Positions 23,399-34,672 of a stretch of DNA of 64,000 nt are shown piece after piece. The stretch covers positions 46,357,501 through 46,421,500 of the forward strand of contig CM057482.1 in NCBI GenBank assembly GCA_030035585.1, read 5' to 3'. The translations under genes and the position numbers were made by a program. Each line of letters begins with the position of its first letter. The stretch's first letter is position 1. This DNA comes from Dugong dugon (Eukaryota > Chordata > Mammalia > Sirenia > Dugongidae). Below the pieces are notes generated by a model. That model had not been told where the DNA came from. It searched no databases and was given only the letters and a program-made list of their open reading frames with translations.

Positions 23399-26300
23399 AT
23401 GACAGCACTAAACTCATACCTATCAATAATTATGCTGAATGAAAATGGAATAAATGCACTAATCAAGAGACAGAGAGTGGCAGGTGGGATAAAAAAAACA
23501 CGATCCATCTATATGCTGCCTATGAGAGACACACCTTAGACTTAAAGACACAAACAAACTAAAACTCAAAAGATGGAAAAAAATATATCAAGCAAACAAC
23601 ATTCAGAAAAGAGCAGGAGTGGCAATATTAATCTCTCACAAGATAGACGTCAAAGTAAAATCCACCACAAAGGATAAGGAAGGACACTATATAATGATTA
23701 AAGGGTCCATACACCAGGAGGACATAACTATAATGAATATTTACGCACCCAACAACAGGGCTCCAAAATACATAAAACAAGCTCTAACACCATTGAAAAG
23801 AGAGATAGACAGCTCCACAATAGTAGTAGGAGTCTTCAACACACCACTATTGGTGAAGGACAGAACATCCAGAAAGAAGCTCAACAAAGACACGGAAGAG
23901 CTAAATGCTACAATCAACCAACTTGATCTCACTGACAAATACCGAACACTCCCCGCAACAGCAGCCAAGTATACTTTCTTTTCCAAAACGCATGGAGCAT
24001 TCTCCAGAATAGACCACATATTAGGCCATAAAGCAAGCCTTAACAAAATCCAAAGCATCAAAATATTACACAGCATCTTTTCTGACCATAAAGCCATAAA
24101 AGTAGAAATCAATAACAGAAAAAACAAAGGAAAAAAATCAAACACATGGAAACCTAACAACACCTTGCTCAAAAACTACTGGGTTATAGAAGAAATTAAG
24201 GATGGAATAAAGAAATTCATAGAATCAAATGAGAATGAAAACACATTCTACCAGCACTTTTGAGACACAGCAAAAGCTGAGCTCAGAGGTCAGTTTATAG
24301 CAATAAATGTTCATATCCAAAAAGAAGAAAGGGCCAAAATCAAAACATTAACTTACAACTCGACAAGTAGAAAAAGAGCAGCAGAAGAAACCCTTGGGCG
24401 CCAGAAGAAAGGAAATAATAAGAATTAGAGTAGAATTAAATGAAATAGAGAATAGAAAAACAATTGAAAGAGTTAACAAGACCAAATCTGGTTCTTTGAA
24501 AAAAATCAACAAAATTGATAAACCATTGGCCAAACTGACAAAAGAAGAACAGAAGCAGAAGCAAATAACCCATATAAGAAATGAGATGGATGATGTCACA
24601 ACAGACCCAACTGAAATTAAAAGAATCATAACAGAATACTATGAAAAATTGTACTCTAACAAATTTGAAAACCTAGAGGAAAGGGACAAATTTCTAGAAA
24701 CTCACTGCCTAACTAAACTAACACAAACAGAGGTAGAACAACTAAATAAACCCATAACAAAAGAAGAGATTGAAAAGGTAATTAAAAAACTCCCACCAAA
24801 AAAAAAGCCCTGGCCCAGATGGCTTCACTGGAGAATTCTACCAAACTTTCAGAGAAGAGTTAACACTACTACTACTAAAGGTATTTCAGAGCATCGAAAT
24901 GGATGGAATACTCCCAAACTCATTCTATGAAGCCAGCATAACCCTAATACCAAAACCAGGTAAAGACACCACAAAAAAAGAAAATTACAGACCAATATCC
25001 CATATGAACATTCATGCAAAAATCCTCAACAAAATTCTAGCCAATAGAATTCAATAACATATCAAAAAATAATTCACCATAATCAAGTGGGATTTATACC
25101 AGGTATGCAGGGATGGTTCAACATTAGAAAAACAACCAATGTAATCCATCACATTAATAAAACAAAAGACAAGAAACACATTATGTTATCAATTGATGCA
25201 GAAAAGGCATTTGACAAAGTCCAACACCCATTCATGACAAAAACTCTCAACAAAATAGGAATAGAAGAAAAATTCCTCAACATAATTAAGGACATTTATA
25301 CAAAGCCAACAGCCAACACCATCCTAAATGGAGACAGTCTGAAAGTATTCCCCTTGAGAACTGGACCAAAGCTGCCCTTTATCGCCACTCTTATTCAACA
25401 TTGTGCTGGAGGTCCTAGCCAGAGCAATTAGGCTAGAAAAAGAAATAAAGGGCGTGCAAATTGGTAGGGAAGAAGTCAAAGTATCTCTGTTTGCAGATTA
25501 TATGATCTTATACATAGAAAACCCCAAAGAATCCGCGAGAAAACTACTGGAACTAATAGAAGATTTCAGCAAAGTTTCAGGATATAAGATAAACATATAA
25601 AAATCAGTTGGATTCCTCTACACCAGCAAAGAGAACTTCCAAGAGGAAATCACCAAATCAATACCATTTACAATAGCCCCCAAGAAGATAAAATACTCAG
25701 GAATAAATCTAACCAGAGACATAAAAGACCTATACAATGAAATCTACAAGATATTACTTCAAGAAACCAAAAGAGACCTGCATAATTGGAAAAACATACC
25801 TTGCTCATGGACAGGAAGACTCAACACTGTGAAAATCTCAATTCTACCCAAAGCGATCTACAGATACTATGCAATCCCAATCCAAATTCCAACGACATTT
25901 TTTAACAAGATGGCTAAACAAATCACCAACTTCATATGGAAAACAAAGAGGCCTCGGATAAGTAAAGCATTACCCAAGAAGAAGAACAAAGTGGGAGGCC
26001 TCATACTACCTGATTTTAGAACCTATTATACCACCACGGTAGTCAAAACAGCCTGGTACTGGTACAACAACAGATACATAGACCAATGGAACAGAATTGA
26101 GAATCCAGACATAAATTCATCCACCTATGAGCAGCTGATACTTGACAAAGGCCCAAAGTCCGACAGTTGGGGAAAAGATAGTCTCTTTAACAAATGGTGC
26201 TGGCATAACTGGATATCCACGTGCAAAAAAATGAAATAAGACCCATACTGCACACCATGCACAGAAACTAACTCAAAACGTATCAAAGACCTAAATATAA

Positions 26301-27215
26301 AATAAAAAACGATAAAGATCATGGAAGAAAAAATAGGGACAACACTAGAAACCCTAATACATGGCATAAACAGAATACGAACCATAAGTAACAATGCACA
26401 AGCACTAGAAAAGCGAGTAGATAACTGGGAGCTCCTAAAAATCAAACACTTATGCTCATCGAAAGACATCACCAAAAGAGTCAAAAAACAACCTACAGAC
26501 TGGGAAAAAATTTTTGGTTATGACAAATCCAATCAGCATCTAATCTCTAAAAATCTACAAGATACTACAAAATCTCAACAACAAAAAGACAAATAACCCA
26601 ATTAAAAAATGCACAAAGGATATGAACTGGCACTTCACCAAAGAAGACATTCAAGTGGCTAACAGACACGTAAAGAAATGCTCACGATCACTAGCCATTA
26701 GAGAAATGCAGATCAAAACTACAATGAGATACCGTCTCACCCCAACAAGGCTAGCATTAATCCAAAAAACACAAAATAATAAATGCTGGAGAAGTTGTGG
26801 AGAGACTGGTATACTTATATGCTGTTGGTGGTAATATAAAATGGTTCAGCCACTTTGAAAATTGATTTGGCCCTTCCTTAAAAATCTAGAAATAGAAGTA
26901 CCATAGGATCCAGTTATCCTGCTCCTTGGAATATACCCTAGAGAAATAAGAGCTGTCACACAAATAGATACATGCACACCCATGTTCATTGCTGCACTGT
27001 TCACCATAGCAAAAAGATGGAAACAACACAGGTGCCCATCAATAGACGAATGGATAAACAAATTATGGTATTTTCACACAATGGAATACTATGCAATGAT
27101 AAAGAACGATGAAGCTGGGAAACATCTTAGAACATGGAGGAAGCTGGAGGTCATTATGCTGAGTGAATTTAGTCAGTCACAGAAGGACAAATACTGTATA
27201 ACACCACTATTATAA
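23399..27215 (+). pseudogene. L1 ORF2 (endonuclease and reverse transcriptase), broken
   Basis: ORF2p nicks target DNA and reverse transcribes L1 RNA. ATG at 23399 is followed by the endonuclease start with Asn14 kept (residues MLNENG). An extra A in the A8 run 23491-23498 shifts the frame, and a TGA at 23523-23525 follows just before the ETHL segment. The frame 23619-24263 keeps RIDHI and SDHKAI of the endonuclease core, ending at a TGA where a Trp codon is expected. RT sequence runs from 24394. An A9 run at 24798-24806 shifts frame in the PPKK-PGPDGF motif, TAA codons lie at 25055 and 25070, and about five bases are lost near 25365 in the RQGCPLSP motif. The catalytic FADD reads FADY because codon 25499-25501 is TAT. 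The C-terminal part continues to TAA at 27213 with further stops at 25598, 26237, 26594 and 26832. Its zinc-knuckle-like [16 protein letters not shown] has Cys where His is usual. Confidence 0.93.
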
Positions 27216-28206
27216 GAAGTCAAGAAAAAGTTTAAACACAGGAGAAAACATTCTTTGATGGCTACGAGGGTGGGGAGGGAGGGTGAGGGTTATTCACTAA
27301 CTAGATAGTAGACAAGCATTATCTTAGGTGAAGGGAAGGACAGCACACGCTACAGGGGAAGTCAGCACCACCAGACTAAATCAAAGCTAAGAAGTTTCCT
27401 GAGTACAAACAAACACTTCGAGCAACAGAGTAGCAGGGGCGGGAGTCTGGGGACCATGCTTTCAGGGGACATCTAGGTCAATTGGCACAACAAAGTTTAT
27501 TAAGAAAAAGTTCTGTGTCCTACTTTGGCAAGTGGTGTCTGGGGGTCTTAAAAACTAGTGAGTGGCCATCTAAGATGCATCAATTGGTCCCAACCACCTG
27601 AAGTAAAGAATGAAGAACAAAAAAGACACAAGGAAAGTATTAGCCCTAAAGACAGAAAGGGCCACATAAACCAGAGACTTCATCAGCCTGAGACCAGAAG
27701 AACTAGATGGTGCCCGGCTACCACCTATGACTGCCCTGACAGGGAGAACAACAGAGAGTCCCGGATGGAGCAGAAGAAATGTGAGATGCAGAACTCAAAT
27801 TCTGGTAAAAAGACCAGACTTAGTGGTCTGACTGAGACTGGAGGAACCCTGCAAAGCATGACCCCTGGACTCTCTGTCAACCCAAAACTAAAACAATTCC
27901 CAAGGCCAGTTTGTCAGACAAAGATTGGACTGGACTGTGGGACATCAAATGATACTCGTGGAGAGTGTGCTTCTTAGTTCAGGTAGATACATGTGACTAA
28001 ATGGGCCGCTTCTGTCCGGAGGCGAGATGAGAAGGCAGAGAGGGTTAGGAGCTGGTTGAATGGACATGGGAAATCAGGGGTGGAAAGGAGGAGTGTGCTG
28101 TCACAATATAGGGAGAGCAATTAGGGTCACATAACAATTTATGTATAAATCTTTGTATGAGAAACTAACTTGAAATTTTAACTTTCACTTGAATTACAAC
28201 AATAAA
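27216..28206 (+). other. L1 3' UTR
   Basis: About 1 kb following the ORF2 stop. Its last 330 bases (from about 27888) match 62943-63284 nearly step for step ('gactggactgtgggacatc', 'tggttgaatggacatggg', 'ggagtgtgctgtcacaata'). Ends with AATAAA-like 'acaataaaca' and poly-A. Confidence 0.85.
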
Positions 28207-28228
28207 CAAAAAAAATGATTGAAACACA

Positions 28229-28489
28229 CCCACTATAGTTCCATCTTTGGATACCTAGTAGGTGCCATGTACTAGACTGAGCACTTGAGGGAGTGCCAGA
28301 CAGGCCTGCTCCAGGACCTCATGGGGTAGCTACGGCACACACATGTCACTGCTGTCTGAGATGTTTGTTTGTAGTATTTTAGCAACTACTCACTAATCTT
28401 GATGTGAAGAACAAAACTGAAGGTGTCCAAGTGAAGACAGGATGCCACCCAGCTGGAGGGCTCAGAAAAGCTACACATATGGGAGCAAT
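28229..28489. other. no gene seen
   Basis: Single-copy-looking flank between the L1 and an AfroSINE pair. No reading frame of note. Confidence 0.4.
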
Positions 28490-28501
28490 GGCATGAGAAT
28501 A

Positions 28502-28866
28502 CCAGTTGCCATCGAGTCAATTCTGACTCATGGTGACCCCATGTGTGCAGAGTAGAATTGTACTCCATAGGGTTTTCAAGGTTGTGACCTTTCAGAAGAA
28601 GATCACTAGACCTTACTTTTGAGGTGCCTCTGGGTGGGTTTGAACTGCCAACCTTTCAGTTAAGGGTTGAGTGCTTAGCCATTTGTGCTACCCAGGGACT
28701 CCCAACAAAAGAATCCCATTGCGACTGAGTCAATTCCAATTCATAGTGACCCTACAGGACAGATCAGAACTGCCCCATAGGGTTTCCAAGGAGCAGCTGT
28801 TGGATTTGAATTGCTGACCTTTTGGTTAGCAGCCGTAGCTCTTAACTACTAGGCCACCAGGGTTCT
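28502..28866 (-). mobile_element. two AfroSINEs head to tail, one shared target duplication
   Basis: The first copy (28502-28702) is the Lys-type form with the 'gatcactagaccttactttt' middle. The second (28712-28866) is the short 'cccatagggtttccaagga' form. Both are minus and separated only by a short A-rich linker. 'ggcatgagaata' (28490-28501) on the left and 'ggcataagaata' (28867-28878) on the right flank the pair as a whole. This suggests one composite insertion, or a second SINE landing exactly at the edge of the first. Confidence 0.9.
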
Positions 28867-29106
28867 GGCATAAGAATAGGTCCATAAAAATGCTCCTGGA
28901 GTTCTGAAGAGGACACAACCACAGACATGGCCATATCCTCCTCTAATGCAGACCACGCTAGCCTGTCTGTGAGGGCAGGGACCACTGGGACCATGTCTTC
29001 TTCCTCCCATCTCTGCAACTGCCGCCCCCATCATGGACCTCACGCTTGGTGGGAGCTCAATGTCTGTGTGAGAGGAATGAGTAGGCCACATAGAGATGGA
29101 CAGGTG

Positions 29107-29575
29107 TATTAGTTTGCTATTGCTGCATGACAAATTACTCCAAAACTTAGCAGCTTAAAAGAACACACATTTAATATCTCACACAAGTTCAGTGGGTCAG
29201 GATTTCAGGCACAGCGTGGTTCAGGGACTCACACAGCTGCAATCAGGACATCACCCAGGCTCTCAAGGTTTGTTTCAAGGCTCACTGGGGGCTGGAGGAT
29301 TCTGCTTCCAAGTTCCCTCTCAGGCGCACTGGCAGTTCTCAGGCCCTCGTGGGCTGCTGGCTGGGACATTAATCAGTTCCCGGCCTTGCGGGTCTCTCCA
29401 CAGGGCTGCCCACAGCATGGCGGCTGGTGTTCCCAGGATGTGGGCTCTGAAAGAGAAGAGAGCAAGGGGAGGCGAGCAAGATGGAAGTCAGCCTTTTTGT
29501 AACCTAATTATCTTGGGAGTGACATCCCATCACCTTTGGGCATATTCTCTTTGTTAGAAGCGAGTCAATGGTTTA
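29107..29575 (-). mobile_element. MaLR/ERVL-type LTR, family uncertain
   Basis: Starts with 'tgtattagtttgctattgct' and continues with 'gacaaattactccaaaactt', 'tctcacacaagttcagtggg', 'ctctccacagggctgcccac' and 'gtgacatcccatcacctttg', the order of an old mammal-wide LTR read in reverse. Its right edge is uncertain and no internal region is attached. Confidence 0.6.
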
Positions 29576-29755
29576 AAGGGCAGAGAGTCTAAGATAGGCG
29601 GTAAAACAATATGGGTGGAGATAGGGACAACGGTGACACAACGTGGAGTACGTAACCATTGTCAATGAGCTGTCCATGTAAAAACTGTTGAATGGGTGTA
29701 TGTATGTGTATATTTTCACCAAAAATAAAAAATAATAATTAAAAAAAATCTATTG
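29576..29755 (+). mobile_element. retroposon-like 3' end, same family as 12480-12888
   Basis: Shares the end order of the 12480-12888 unit ('gggcagagagtctaag', 'cattgtcaatgagctgtcc', 'catgtaaaaactgttgaatg', 'gtatattttcacc') and ends in an A-rich tail. It lacks the 5' part. Confidence 0.5.
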
Positions 29756-29799
29756 AAGACTTGGAATTAAAAATGCGAAAATCAGAAGGAAGAAAAAGA

Positions 29800-29998
29800 A
29801 GTGAGTCGCTGCATGGCAAAACAGTTAAGCACTGACTATTAACCAAATGGTGAGAGATTTGAGTCTGCCCAGAGGTGCCTCAGAAGAAAGGCCTTGTGAT
29901 CTGCTTCTGAAAAATCAGCCATTGAAAACCCTATGGAGCACAGTTCTACTCTGACAATGAGTGGCCAGGAGTTGGAGTTGACTTGTCGGCATCTAGTT

Positions 29999-30000
<2 letters not shown>
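29800..30000 (+). mobile_element. AfroSINE abutting a TG repeat
   Basis: Lys-type AfroSINE: 'acagttaagcactgactatt' head, 'gaagaaaggccttgtgatct' middle, 'gaaaaccctatggagcacag' body, 'gagttggagttgacttgtc' tail. The SINE tail runs straight into the TG microsatellite, which may have grown from the tail. Confidence 0.9.
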
Positions 30001-30054
<54 letters not shown>

Positions 30055-30083
30055 CGCGCGTGCATGTGTGTGCGTGTGTTTTT
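30001..30083. repeat. (TG)n(CG)n alternating purine-pyrimidine tract
   Basis: About 22 TG units followed by a GC/CG run (gcgcgcgcgcgcgcg) at 30046-30060 and more TG. Unbroken purine-pyrimidine alternation including CG favours Z-DNA. The antisense and sense frames are Cys-Val repeats and are not a gene. Confidence 0.97.
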
Positions 30084-30908
30084 ATTATAAATGAGTCACT
30101 GGGTCCAACCCACTTTCAAGGAGGCGGGGGGATTGCACAAAGGCATCAATATGGGGTGAGGGGGTCATTAGAGCCACCACTGCCTGACACAATGGGCACC
30201 ACAAGAGGGGACAAGGCACAGCAAAAGCTGGGGAGCCGGAGCAGCCTGAGCAGGCTCAGGACTAAACGCATAAGGACATTGCAGAGCCACTCCGTCCTCC
30301 CTCGCCCTCCCTGGTGCCCACCTCCTCACAGGGCTGGGTCCCTGCCTCGTGGGGCCCTACACTCCTCTGCATGCTGACTGTTCCAGCCTCACCTCATTGT
30401 TCCCCACCATCCTGCAGTTGCTCCCCTCATGCTACCTTGGTTTTCACAGTTTGCCTTTTCATGCTCCAAGTTGACAATTCCTGATGGTCAACTCTCTCTG
30501 TTCAAACAGCCTGTGTGGTTTCTATCTTCTCAGGAGCAAGGAGGCTCAGTAGCTGGAGAGACGCCTGGGCCTGGGTCTTCCCTACGCTCTTTGAGTTCAT
30601 CCTCCAGGGAACACTGGGAGGTGGACGTGGTGGTCTCCAACTCACAGGCAGGCTTGGTGGGCCAGAGACATACACCCTTCCCTCAAGGCCACAAGCTAGC
30701 AAGTGGAGTCCAAGGGCCGTAGCTCCAAGCCATGCTCCTTCCTTGCCACCACACTCCCTCCAAGGAAGAGGAGCTTAGTCTTATTTCTTGGGGGAAGACA
30801 GGGGCTTGAGATTCCAGGGTCAAGTTGCTCCCAATTTGGGAAGCATTTTTTAAACCTGTGAGGTCATGGAGTGGAATTATGTAAAGAAGGTGCTGAGGCT
30901 TTGCCATT
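30084..30908. other. no gene seen
   Basis: GC-moderate single-copy-looking DNA with overlapping frames on both strands (30429-30722 and 30502-30702). Not coding by any feature I can see. Confidence 0.45.
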
Positions 30909-31423
30909 TGTCATGGATTGCACTGTGTCCCCCATAAATGTGTGTCAACTTGGCTAGGCCATGATTCCCAGTATTGTATCCACCATTTTGCCATCTGATG
31001 TGATTTTCCTATGTGTTATAAATCTTACCTCTATGGTGTCGATGAGGCAGGATTAGAGGCAGTTATGTTAATGAGGCAGGATTCAAACTATAAGATTAGG
31101 TTGTGTCTTAAGTAAATCTTTTGAGATATAAAAGAGAGAAGTGAGCAGAAAGACAGGGGGACCTCATATCACCAAGAAAGCAGCGCCGGGAGCAGAGTGT
31201 GTCCTTTGGACCCCGGGTTCCTCTGCTGAGAAGCTCCTAGACCAGGGGAAGATTGATGACAAGGACGTTTCCCCAGAACCAACAGAGAAAGAAAACCTTC
31301 CAATAGAGCTGGCACCCTGAATTTGGACTTCGAGCCTCCTAGACTGTAAGAGAATAAATTTCTCTTTGTTAAAGCCATGCACTTGTGGTATTTCTATCAT
31401 AGCAGCAGTATATAACTAAGACA
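30909..31423 (+). mobile_element. complete LTR (515 bp), MLT1-like, well preserved
   Basis: Begins TGTCATGGATTG and ends AACTAAGACA (TG...CA). 'ccatt' before and 'ccact' after fit a 5-base target duplication. It holds an 'agatataaaagaga' TATA-like box near 31124 and an AATAAA signal near 31352, at the usual U3 and R places of an LTR. Similar copies lie at 43308-43719 (plus) and 49093-49412 (minus), so this is a repeated family in this genome. Confidence 0.85.
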
Positions 31424-32296
31424 CCACTTCAGGCTAGCATTTGGGATGGAATAGAAATGTGTCCTGTGCCTTCAGGACCCCCCCAATGAGGGAGTCTCAT
31501 CCTCCCTGAGCTTGCAGAGGGCAGCTCCAGCCCCTAAGAGGCCACCACGGAACCTTACGGACCCACCTGAAATGGCTGCTTCTCCATGAGCCCCACTCAG
31601 CCTTCCAGACGCAGGTAAGTGGCCAGGTCGATGGCAGAGCCCAAGGGGTAGTGGGTAGAATGCTGTTGGGGAGCCCTCAGCTCCTGGGAGAAGGCTGTGG
31701 AACACTGTTATATTCGGATCTGCCCCTCAAATTAGGGGCATGTGTACTTGCATTATACCAGTTTATTATGTTTACACACAATTAAGCTGCTGTCTTTGGG
31801 CTCACCGTCTGCACAGCAATGTTGGGAAAGAGTTGGCCTTTTCTGGGTTTTTCCATGCAGACTAATTGGCTGCTTGTTCATTCCCTTTGTCATCTGCCAG
31901 CATTTGCCAGCAGGCAGGCCTCTGTGCACAGTCACTGAAGGGTTAAGAGTGATATAGCAGGGAGAAACTTAAATTTGAAGAAAAAATCTCAAGTGGACAC
32001 TGTTTGGTTACTCACCCAGTGCCCATTAACCCTTCTTCCTTCTCAAGAATCCTGATCTTTTGCCCTGGTCACCATGCTCTGCTCTCTTAGAAAGCGCGAG
32101 GGCAGGAATCCTTCTGAGCAGATGTGTGCCAGAACGGCTATTGGCTCAGCTCCACTCCTGAGGGGGCCGCTCCAGGGCCTGCAGGGACCAGCGCCGGGAT
32201 GAAGGCCAAGCTGCAGTCTCTCACCTCTGCACGGCAAACACTCCAGTCCGAGAAGTCCTTCCCTGTTTCGACCAGCATGAGCTGGATTTCCTGTTA
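31424..32296. other. no gene seen
   Basis: Single-copy-looking. The minus frame 32043-32369 overlaps an RTE fragment and has no protein features. Confidence 0.45.
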
Positions 32297-32617
32297 CTTG
32301 CCAAAAGAATGAACAAATTAGTCTTAGAAGAAATACAATTAGAATGCTCCTTAGAAATGAGGATGGCAAGACTTCGGCTTACTTACTTTGGACACATCGT
32401 CAGGAAGGACCAATCACTGGAAAAGAACATCACGTTTGGTAAAGTAGAGGGTCATCGAAAACGAGGGGACACCTCAATGAGATGGATTGACACAACAGCC
32501 ACAACAATGAACTCAAACATACTACCAATTGTGAGGATGGCACGGGACCAGGGAACATTTCACTCTGTTGTATGTGGGTCGCCATGAATTGGAGCTGACT
32601 TGATGGCAACTATCCGC
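32297..32617 (+). mobile_element. RTE (BovB-like) 3' end, ORF C-terminus
   Basis: 5'-truncated RTE element. The open frame 32309-32587 encodes the C-terminal tail of the RTE protein (LRLTYFGHIVRKDQSLEK and SMRWIDT), which lies past the reverse transcriptase core. It then passes into the tail shared with AfroSINE ('gccatgaattggagctgac'). The frame stays open to the tail, but the catalytic domains are missing. Related ends: 54735-54922 and 57741-58180. Confidence 0.9.
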
Positions 32618-34004
32618 AACTCCAGCCCTTGCGTGGTGGGGCTGTGTGAGAGCAGTAGTACTACATGTGCTTTTGGGCGCACAGTGGAGGCCCTGTAAGT
32701 GGTGGCTCCCTCTGGTGGGGCCAGGGCCTAAGGCAGCTGCCCGGGGCCACTTGCTGAATGCTGTATGGCTCTGGATTCCACTTTCCTCCTGCCACTTCTG
32801 CCCCACTCTCCCTCCAGGCACCCACTGGCATCCTGGGGTTCTAGGCGATGTGACTTTAACACGCTGAGCTGGCCTGCTGGCCTAGAGGCCAGGGGCATTG
32901 TCCTGCAGGTTCCAGTCAGGACAGATCGATGTCAACAACCAGAGTCTGGGCCAATCCAAGGGTCACTGCTGCCCACCTGCGCCCTGGGATGGGTCACCTG
33001 GCCCTCTGGCCTGAGCAGCTGCCTGCTTCTGGCCCAGGAGGCCCAGCACCTGACCTTTCCCTCCCAACGTCATTTTCCGCTCCACTGCGCTTCTGGCCAG
33101 GACTGAGACGCTTCTCGGGGGAGCCAGGGAGGACTGTTCTGAGGTTTGTCATCGTTCAGGAGCAGGATGCCTGGGCCTCAAGAATCTGACAGAAACCGCA
33201 GCCTCCTCTACATCACTCTCACCCACAATGGGGAGCTGGGGTGGCAGTGGTGGCAGGTGTGGGGACCCAGAGCACCTTTGCAGCATCCTGCCTGCCTGCA
33301 GGTGAGCACAGATTTTGTGACTCATGCCAAGAACCAAGGTGGCACAGGGCCTGGACCAGCTGGAGCCTCGTGCTGCCTGGGCCAAAGCGGGGGGCACCTC
33401 TCAGCCAAGGAGGCTCTGGATGGCCTGGGGTTAAAGCCAGGCCAGAGCATAAAGGCAGAGGAAGGGACCCCAGGACCCCACCACTGCTCCCTCCTCAAGC
33501 TCACCTCCCAGTCTACACTCTGTCATCCAAGGTGGGGCCGGGTGAGACCCTGGGCAGCTCATCACTTGGGCCCCCTTTAAAGCACTGTCTTTATATCTGG
33601 GGCCACATGTTCTATGTGGAACAGAGGAGGGGCCTGCTGGCATGCTCACCCTCCTGGGATGAAGCCAACTCCAGCCCTGAACATGGTTCCCTGCCTCTCA
33701 TCAGCCACACTGTCCTTCAAGGGACCTGGCCACACTCACTGCTCTGCAGCCAGACCTCAGGCCTCCATGCCCCCTCCCGCCCTGAGACACATGGCCCACA
33801 TGCCCTGGCAGCGAGCCCCCCAGCCCCATCACCCCCAAATGTCCTCAGGAGGGGACAACTGGCTGTTCCTCCTGGAGATCCGGCTCTTGCCCCTGGAAGA
33901 GGCCGCGGCAGAGACCCTGAAAGAACAGCTTGCCCTCCCACCCTGCCGCCCACCCCACCTTCCACTTTCAATTGATCACAGCCCTGCTTCAAGGTCACCT
34001 GCAT
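32618..34004. other. no gene seen; GC-rich, stop-poor
   Basis: High GC with long overlapping frames on both strands, including a 244-residue plus frame (33241-33975) rich in Pro, Gly, Ser and Ala. Several other frames overlap it in different phases on both strands, which points to stop-poor composition rather than coding. No domain or splice structure is recognised. Confidence 0.5.
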
Positions 34005-34245
34005 TGATTAAGCACCCATTGTATACACAGCGCTGTGTCCCGTGAAAACGGAGCCGATATAAGTGTCGCGCCTCTCGTCATGGTGCCTGGCATCTGAAAA
34101 TGCTGTGCAGTTTTTAATCCATTTGGTGATCCTCATGATTCCCCCAAGGCACAGAGGCCACAAAATGGCCCTTTTGCGGAGGACGAACTGCAGGCTTCTG
34201 GGACGCCGCATCACCGTGGCAGAGCTGGGGCTAGAATCCAGCCGT
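34005..34245 (-). mobile_element. decayed MIR, minus strand
   Basis: Reversed MIR-like order: 'ttgattaagcacccattgt', then 'atccatttggtgatcctcat', 'aaggcacagaggccacaaaa' and 'gagctggggctagaatcca'. Strongly diverged. Confidence 0.5.
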
Positions 34246-34672
34246 TCAGAGCCATCGCCTTTTCGATGAGGCTGAGAGGCCTCTCTCCTTCTTTTGAGGA
34301 GTTTTGGAGACAAGGTGGACACAGGTGAGACCCCTCTTGTGCCATCGGAGCCAGCACATAATCATCCACATGTCCTCATGACCACAGGTGGTCCAGAGAA
34401 CCCTGTGTTTGGAGAGCCCTGGGGAAGCAGCGGGTGTGGACGAGGGGAGAGCGCCTGGGAGGGGGAAGGTTGGCAGCAGGGGGAGCATGGTATGGATGGG
34501 GCACAAATGTGCCCGGGCTGTGTGCCTGCTGCAGAGCCAGCTGGGCTGGGAGTGAAGGGCGAGGTCAGAAGCTAGGGGCGTGGGACCAGCGGAGGGTAAT
34601 GGCAGCACAGGAGGTTTGTGCAGAAATGGCCTCCTGACCATGTCCATCTCAAGTTGCCTTGGGAGGTGGAGA

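Larger units (their letters stand above)
20573..28216 (+). mobile_element. nearly full-length L1 (about 7.6 kb), inactivated
   Basis: A whole L1: 5' UTR (20573-21987, starting with the usual 'caagaaggcagaatag' step), ORF1 (21988-22932), an inter-ORF stretch (22933-23398), ORF2 (23399-27215) and a 3' UTR of about 1 kb ending in a short poly-A at 28207-28215. 'ttgaaagaca' at 20563-20572 and 'ttgaaacaca' at 28219-28228 form a slightly decayed target duplication, so the insertion is complete at both ends. A second copy of its 3' UTR type lies at 62943-63284. Both ORFs are broken (see their entries). Confidence 0.95.

Noticed and set aside
30000-30377. Cys-Val repeat protein on the plus strand
   Set aside because: Translation of the TG microsatellite.
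33241-33975. 244-residue plus-strand open frame
   Set aside because: GC-rich, stop-poor DNA with other long frames overlapping in several phases on both strands. Composition is Pro/Gly/Ser/Ala-rich with no domain, and no splice or promoter evidence.
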